Source: Nitrosopumilales archaeon (GTDB lineage: Archaea > Thermoproteota > Nitrososphaeria > Nitrososphaerales > Nitrososphaeraceae). Taken from it: a stretch of DNA of 7,917 nt. Location of the stretch: contig WJXE01000077.1 in assembly GCA_009665115.1 (NCBI GenBank), positions 1-7,917 of the forward strand, written 5' to 3'. The notes under the pieces are model-generated. The model saw only the letters and a program-made list of their open reading frames with translations, was not told where the DNA came from and did not search any database. Shown here one piece after another: positions 5,518 through 7,917 of the stretch. Each line of letters opens with the position of its first letter. The stretch's first letter is position 1. A program made the translations under genes and the position numbers.

Positions 5518-5967
5518 ATGAATTAGTACTATAGTTACCCTGATGAACTAGGTTTGATTTCATTTTCATGGTTGGTTGTCAACCTTAAGAAAAAAACTAT
5601 AGAAGGCCATTGTCAAAATCGCATCCACAAATTAATCGAAGGGCATCTTAAATGTCATGCTCTTGCTAACACATTAAATGAACTAGCAAACTTTGGATCC
5701 ATACAAACTCCCGATGCAATAGGCAGTGAAACGCAATACTAGATAGCATACACAAAGAGTTTACTAGAATACTTTAGATCTATAGTAAGTTGGAGAAAAT
5801 GAGAATATTCAAAGAATATTCAGTTCATTATTGTAACAAAGTTCTCTGCTTTGATAGATAAAGCCACTACTGAGGAACTTTTCATGCTGATGTCATCGCG
5901 GCAGCTGGCTAAGGGTTCCAATCAGTTGGTGAAAGTTTCTGATGTGAGTCCACCTTCCAAACAGTAG
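5518..5967 (+). pseudogene. Candidate degraded gene: 150 codons with three in-frame stops
   Basis: A single frame from ATG 5518 to TAG 5965-5967 is interrupted only by TAG 5524-5526, TAG 5740-5742 and TGA 5800-5802. The first block (5527-5739) reads SYPDELGLISFSWLVVNLKK and then a His/Cys-containing helix region (HCQNRIHKLIEGHLKCH). The short second block reads IAYTKSLLEYFRSIVSWRK. The third reads LIDKATTEELFMLMSSRQLA and ends in a Ser/Pro/Lys tail. The blocks look protein-like, and stops this sparse are unusual for AT-rich non-coding DNA, so nonsense decay of one gene of about 150 aa is plausible. The alternative is three unrelated chance frames, of which the first could start at TTG 5554 and give 62 aa. 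No homologue is recognised. Confidence 0.35.
5803..5821. repeat. Two copies of the palindrome GAATATTC, 11 bp apart
   Basis: GAATATTC occurs at 5803-5810 and 5814-5821, so the centres are one helical turn apart on the same face of DNA, as in cooperative operator pairs. It lies about 165 bp upstream of the promoter of the SRPBCC gene, too far for a simple repressor site, and inside the decayed frame at 5518-5967. It could be chance in AT-rich DNA. Confidence 0.25.
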
Positions 5968-5985
5968 CATATTTCAATGATATGG

Positions 5986-5993
5986 TTATATAC
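5986..5993 (+). promoter_or_regulatory. TATA box of the SRPBCC-family gene
   Basis: TTATATAC, centred near 5990, predicts transcription start around 6015, some 7 nt before the ATG at 6022. The transcript would be nearly leaderless. The spacer holds a TTAA-rich tandem run (ATTAATTAATTAAT at about 6001-6014) that would melt easily. Confidence 0.55.
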
Positions 5994-6021
5994 TTGCTAA
6001 ATTAATTAATTAATAGAGTTA

Positions 6022-6450
6022 ATGGTATTCATAGTTGATGAAGGAAGCGAGTTTGGAGCTCCGCTAGAGAAAGTTTGGAAATTAAGTGAAGCGCATGCGA
6101 AGGACGCAGCAAAGATTCATCCAAGTGGTAAGAATTACAAGACTGAAAGTGTAAGCGAAAACGCTGCAATTCAAAGCTGGGATAGCGATATGCAGGGTCA
6201 GACAGTAAAGACTAAGATAAAAGTCACTAGATTCTACCCATTGGGGGTAGCTATAGAATTACTGGAAGGAGCAATCGCAGGCTCGTTCTTCAACTACTAT
6301 ATTCCAAACGGAAACAAAACGGGGGTAACAGTAGTAGGAGAATTTACATCCTCGATGATGCCAGACGAAAATCAGCTAAAACAAGCAGTTATGTCTTTCC
6401 TAGAACAGGCCTTTAACGAAGATAGTGCCTATTTGAAGACAATGAGTTAG
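6022..6450 (+). CDS. SRPBCC/START-like (polyketide cyclase superfamily) protein
   Basis: 142 aa, soluble, normal length for a single SRPBCC domain. The order of elements fits the helix-grip fold: an N-terminal strand (MVFIVDEGSEFGAP), the 'AP-x-EKVW-x-L' helix start typical of the superfamily (14-28), antiparallel strands (about 38-112, including KTKIKVTRFYPLGVAIELLE and TGVTVVGEF), and a long C-terminal helix (116-138) that would close over a hydrophobic cavity. Members bind or convert hydrophobic ligands; the sequence gives no substrate. No catalytic residues can be assigned. It is a single-gene unit with a TATA box at 5986-5993 and a hairpin/T-run behind the stop. The ATG is the only reasonable start, because the N-terminal strand follows immediately and no Shine-Dalgarno is needed for such a short leader. 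Confidence 0.9.
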   Translation: MVFIVDEGSEFGAPLEKVWKLSEAHAKDAAKIHPSGKNYKTESVSENAAIQSWDSDMQGQTVKTKIKVTRFYPLGVAIELLEGAIAGSFFNYYIPNGNKTGVTVVGEFTSSMMPDENQLKQAVMSFLEQAFNEDSAYLKTMS

Positions 6451-6481
6451 CACAAGAGATCTCTATATTCCCAATAATGTC

Positions 6482-6517
6482 GGTGCTATTATTTTTTTAT
6501 TTATAAATAATGGCGCT
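6482..6517 (+). terminator. Hairpin with T-run behind the SRPBCC gene
   Basis: The arm GGTGCTATTATTT (6482-6494) pairs with AAATAATGGCGCT (6505-6517) over about 12 positions, two of them G-U, and a run of seven T (6492-6498) sits in the stem-loop. It lies 31 bp after the stop codon. In archaea the T-run alone could terminate; the hairpin may instead protect the 3' end. Confidence 0.5.
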
Positions 6518-6744
6518 GAAGTCAAAGACCACTAAAATGATCAGGATTTGTTAATACATGTCGTTTACCGCGTTTCACACCTTTACCTAAGTTGCAGACT
6601 CATGGCTAGTCAGAGTATGAAGAAATCGAGGAGTATTTAACATTGGCGATATGGGCTTTTACTGAAAATCCCACATAGTATCTTCTGGCAAGATTTAATG
6701 GAATATACGTTACTAGTCCCTCCCTGTCCCTTTAGTATTTCATT

Positions 6745-6752
6745 CTATATTA
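6745..6752 (+). promoter_or_regulatory. TATA box of the 70-aa zinc-ribbon gene and its operon
   Basis: CTATATTA, centred near 6748, is about 30 bp before the ATG at 6779 and predicts a leader of only a few bases. This argues for that ATG over the in-frame ATG at 6698. Confidence 0.5.
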
Positions 6753-6778
6753 GAAGCTATGAATTACACGTAGCTGTC

Positions 6779-6991
6779 ATGTCCAAAAGCAGAAGTAAGA
6801 GTAAATTACTGACAGAGGTGGAAGAAAAGCCTACTCAACATATTATAGAAAAGAAAGAAGAGAGTAATAATCTAGCAGTCGACCAAGATATTGAATGTCC
6901 TCGCAGCCATGACATAATGACATTATACTCCGACTTTGACAGAATTTGTTATCTTTGTAAAGAATGCGATTTTCTCCTTTGTTTGAATTGA
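6779..6991 (+). CDS. 70-aa degenerate zinc-ribbon protein
   Basis: Residues 1-38 are a charged, probably disordered arm (MSKSRSKSKLLTEVEEKPTQ and onward), followed by a C-terminal ribbon: ECPRSHDIMTLYSDFDRICY, then LCKECDFLLCLN. The second knuckle C60-x2-C63 is intact, with C57 and C68 beside it, but the first reads C40-P-R-S43-H44. A Cys would be expected at position 43, and AGC differs from TGC by one base. H44 (C-x3-H) or C57/C68 might substitute, or zinc binding may be weakened. Start: a longer version from ATG 6698 adds 27 hydrophobic residues, but the TATA box at 6745-6752 favours ATG 6779. It is followed 9-15 bp later by the next gene, so the two probably form an operon. Function is unknown; small ribbon proteins with basic arms often bind nucleic acids or transcription machinery (inference). 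Confidence 0.72.
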   Translation: MSKSRSKSKLLTEVEEKPTQHIIEKKEESNNLAVDQDIECPRSHDIMTLYSDFDRICYLCKECDFLLCLN

Positions 6992-6992
6992 C

Positions 6993-6997
6993 GGAGG
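6993..6997 (+). promoter_or_regulatory. Shine-Dalgarno site deciding the start of the 99-aa protein
   Basis: GGAGG lies 3 nt before ATG 7001 but 9 nt before ATG 7007. The 9-nt distance matches the other Shine-Dalgarno sites in this window, so ATG 7007 is the more likely start. Confidence 0.55.
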
Positions 6998-7006
6998 CGA
7001 ATGAAC

Positions 7007-7306
7007 ATGACTAAACAGTATAGAATGTTAATAGTCTATAACCATACAGAAAAGACACTTGATCAAGAGAAAATCCGTCAACATATGGAGTTTGCTGGAT
7101 TCCATATTATTAATATAAATATGAACCCACCAATGGGATCAAAACAAAATACCGAAATATACTATGAATCGGATATTCCTTTTCCATTTACTTATGCAAG
7201 TTACATGATTCGTGAACAAAACTTGGCTACTGAGGTGGCATTTTTGCAAGAGGTTCAAAATCAAGACTGCACATGGGAAAATATTAAGAGGACTTTGCTA
7301 CATTAA
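7007..7306 (+). CDS. 99-aa conserved-looking hypothetical protein
   Basis: From MTKQYRMLIVYNHTEKTLDQ the predicted pattern is a strand (RMLIVYNHT), a helix (DQEKIRQHMEFAGF), a strand (HIININM), a loop with Pro/Gly and a polar strand (TEIYYESDIPF), and a C-terminal helix region (NLATEVAFLQEVQNQ). This is a compact alpha/beta protein, soluble and without Cys-pair metal sites. No family is recognised. ATG 7007 is chosen over ATG 7001 (101 aa) because of Shine-Dalgarno spacing. It follows the 70-aa ribbon gene by 15 bp and is probably co-transcribed with it. The frameshifted zinc-protein remnant begins 33 bp after its stop, so the ancestral operon may have been longer. A shifted 66-codon frame over its 3' end (7212-7412) is judged a shadow. 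Confidence 0.65.
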   Translation: MTKQYRMLIVYNHTEKTLDQEKIRQHMEFAGFHIININMNPPMGSKQNTEIYYESDIPFPFTYASYMIREQNLATEVAFLQEVQNQDCTWENIKRTLLH

Positions 7307-7339
7307 TACAGATCGTCCAAGTTTTTCTTACAATTTCCT

Positions 7340-7524
7340 ATGGCTTGTAGAAATCTATGTGAGAGGCTCTATTCCAAAATTATCGTCGGTAAGAGCCATT
7401 ATGAGCTTGTAAGAAATACTGTGGAAGGTGTGAAATTTACTTATTTCACGATGGCACCTTTTGTCCGTGCTGCGGAACGGCCCTAAGGGTTTCACCTACG
7501 GCTAGAAAAGCAAACGCTGCATAA
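7340..7524 (+). pseudogene. Frameshifted small zinc-ribbon protein
   Basis: Frame A starts with ATG 7340 and reads MACRNLCERLYSKIIVGKSH (C-x3-C knuckle, basic helix). Without a shift it would continue out of register to TAA 7484. The ribbon continues in another frame: ACKKYCGRCEIYLFHDGTFC, then PCCGTALRVSPTARKANAA, ending at TAA 7522-7524. So C-x2-C and C-P-C-C knuckles plus an Arg-rich tail follow the N-terminal part after a one-base deletion near 7391-7396 (CATTATGAGCTTG). The joined product would be about 60 aa with eight Cys. I recall intact small proteins of this plan (Cys/Arg N-terminus, then YC-x-RC and FCPCCG) in Thaumarchaeota. Either the gene is broken or the assembly has a one-base error. 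Its position after two small genes suggests former membership of the same operon. Confidence 0.6.
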
Positions 7525-7800
7525 TACCTACGGAATTAATTCCACATAAAGAGGAAAAAAATACGCTGTGGTGTTACAACTGCAATTATAAAGTTTCGAT
7601 AATGCTGCTTGAGGCTGCAGAAACTGTATTAGGATATTTTGGCTTCGATAGGGCCGTTTTTGATGCAGAAGCTATTAGAAAGAACAACAAAAAAGCGGTG
7701 GCATGAATTTGCAGAAGAACGGTCTAGAGACATAGAGAGCGAGAGTGTGAAAACGGGCGATTATGATTTAAAGCTGAAAATACCTGATAAAGCTAATTGA
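7506..7800 (+). pseudogene. Frameshifted gene for a CxxC-containing small protein
   Basis: One frame (open from 7506, meaningful from about 7524) reads IPTELIPHKEEKNTLWCYNC, a helix SIMLLEAAETVLGYF and FDAEAIRKNN, and stops at TGA 7704-7706. A second frame, entered at the six-A run 7689-7694, continues with KKRWHEFAEERSRDIESESV and ends at TGA 7798-7800. If one A is removed, AAA-AAG-CGG-TGG joins the halves into a protein of about 90 aa with a CxxC knuckle, an amphipathic helix and an acidic/basic tail. No ATG, GTG or TTG precedes it. Either ATG became ATA (ATA-ATA-CCT at 7521-7529), or it was once continuous with the preceding ribbon gene and a lost A in the A-run 7506-7509 split them; the residues SPTARK/SKRC would then be contiguous. 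No homologue is named with confidence. Confidence 0.55.
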
Positions 7801-7903
7801 AAGCTGCTACCAGGAAATGATAAACATCCTCCACTTCACACGCATGACGCCTCGCCCATTCTTCTCCTAATTCATTCCTTCTCTTCGAGCACAGACAACA
7901 CAT
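7793..7903 (-). CDS. 36-aa CxxC microprotein at window edge (possibly 5'-partial)
   Basis: Read on the minus strand, ATG 7903 to TAG 7793 gives MCCLCSKRRNELGEEWARRH and then ACEVEDVYHFLVAAFN. It has a CxxC knuckle (C2 or C3 with C5), a basic patch, an amphipathic helix, H20 and C22 as possible further zinc ligands, and a hydrophobic C-terminal helix. The frame is still open to the window edge, so the true start may lie outside. It is more GC-rich and codon-like than its surroundings. It converges with the plus-strand remnant, overlapping its last 8 bp. It is short, so confidence is moderate. Confidence 0.45.
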   Translation of the reverse strand: MCCLCSKRRNELGEEWARRHACEVEDVYHFLVAAFN

Positions 7904-7917
7904 TGCCGGCGGGGTCT

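Larger units (their letters stand above)
6451..6778. other. Intergenic region with terminator, no gene seen
   Basis: 328 bp between the SRPBCC gene and the 70-aa zinc-ribbon gene. It holds the hairpin terminator near 6482-6517 and the TATA box at 6745-6752. The rest shows only very short frames on both strands. A 27-codon in-frame extension of the downstream gene (ATG 6698) lies upstream of or across its TATA box and is not thought to be translated. Confidence 0.5.

Noticed and set aside
5999..6014. TTAA-rich tandem run as a satellite or operator
   Set aside because: Simple AT repeat between the TATA box and start of the SRPBCC gene; better explained as an easily melted initiator region.
7212..7412. 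66-codon plus-strand frame
   Set aside because: Overlaps the 99-aa gene and the start of the ribbon remnant in another frame; no independent support.
1..7917. tRNA, rRNA, CRISPR array or insertion-sequence ends
   Set aside because: No T-loop/anticodon patterns, regular spaced repeats, transposase motifs or terminal inverted repeats with target duplications were seen by eye on either strand.

Overview
This window looks like a piece of an AT-rich chromosome of an ammonia-oxidising archaeon (Nitrososphaerota/Thaumarchaeota), most likely of the Nitrososphaerales (Nitrososphaera/Nitrosocosmicus type). The reasons are the Thaumarchaeota-like isocitrate dehydrogenase, archaeal TATA boxes placed so close to start codons that transcripts would be almost leaderless, frequent TTG starts, several very small zinc-knuckle proteins, and blue-copper and cupin fragments of a kind common in these archaea. 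The assignment rests on recalled family features, not on a search. Coding density is low, and much of the non-genic DNA still shows eroded protein remnants.

Left part (1-1330): a C-terminal scrap of a cupin protein on the minus strand, then a complete isocitrate/isopropylmalate-type dehydrogenase (216-1241, plus) with its own TATA box and a hairpin/T-run terminator candidate. Middle left (1487-3000): a compact minus-strand operon that starts at a TATA box near 2995. It encodes a 72-aa unknown protein, a 66-aa six-cysteine zinc-finger protein and a 355-aa helical protein ending in a His-rich motif; the stop/start junctions touch or overlap.

Centre (3290-4880): a 50-aa Cys-rich protein with its own promoter (3321-3473), a 16-codon reading frame behind a consensus Shine-Dalgarno sequence, a cupredoxin copper-loop remnant, a frameshifted remnant of a membrane protein with repeated H-x3-E-H motifs, a doubtful 58-aa frame, and an intact two-TM plus zinc-ribbon protein on the minus strand (4565-4876). 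Then comes about 640 bp with no recognisable gene and a 150-codon stretch interrupted by three in-frame stops (5518-5967).

Right part (6022-7917): an SRPBCC/START-like 142-aa protein with promoter and hairpin terminator, a two-gene operon (70-aa degenerate zinc ribbon and about 99-aa unknown), then two overlapping frameshifted zinc-protein remnants, and a convergent 36-aa CxxC protein at the edge.

The only enzyme whose pathway is clear is isocitrate dehydrogenase (TCA cycle / 2-oxoglutarate supply). The most striking theme is the density of tiny zinc-knuckle proteins (seven loci, intact or broken, in 8 kb), including two inside operons. None can be given a function from sequence alone.
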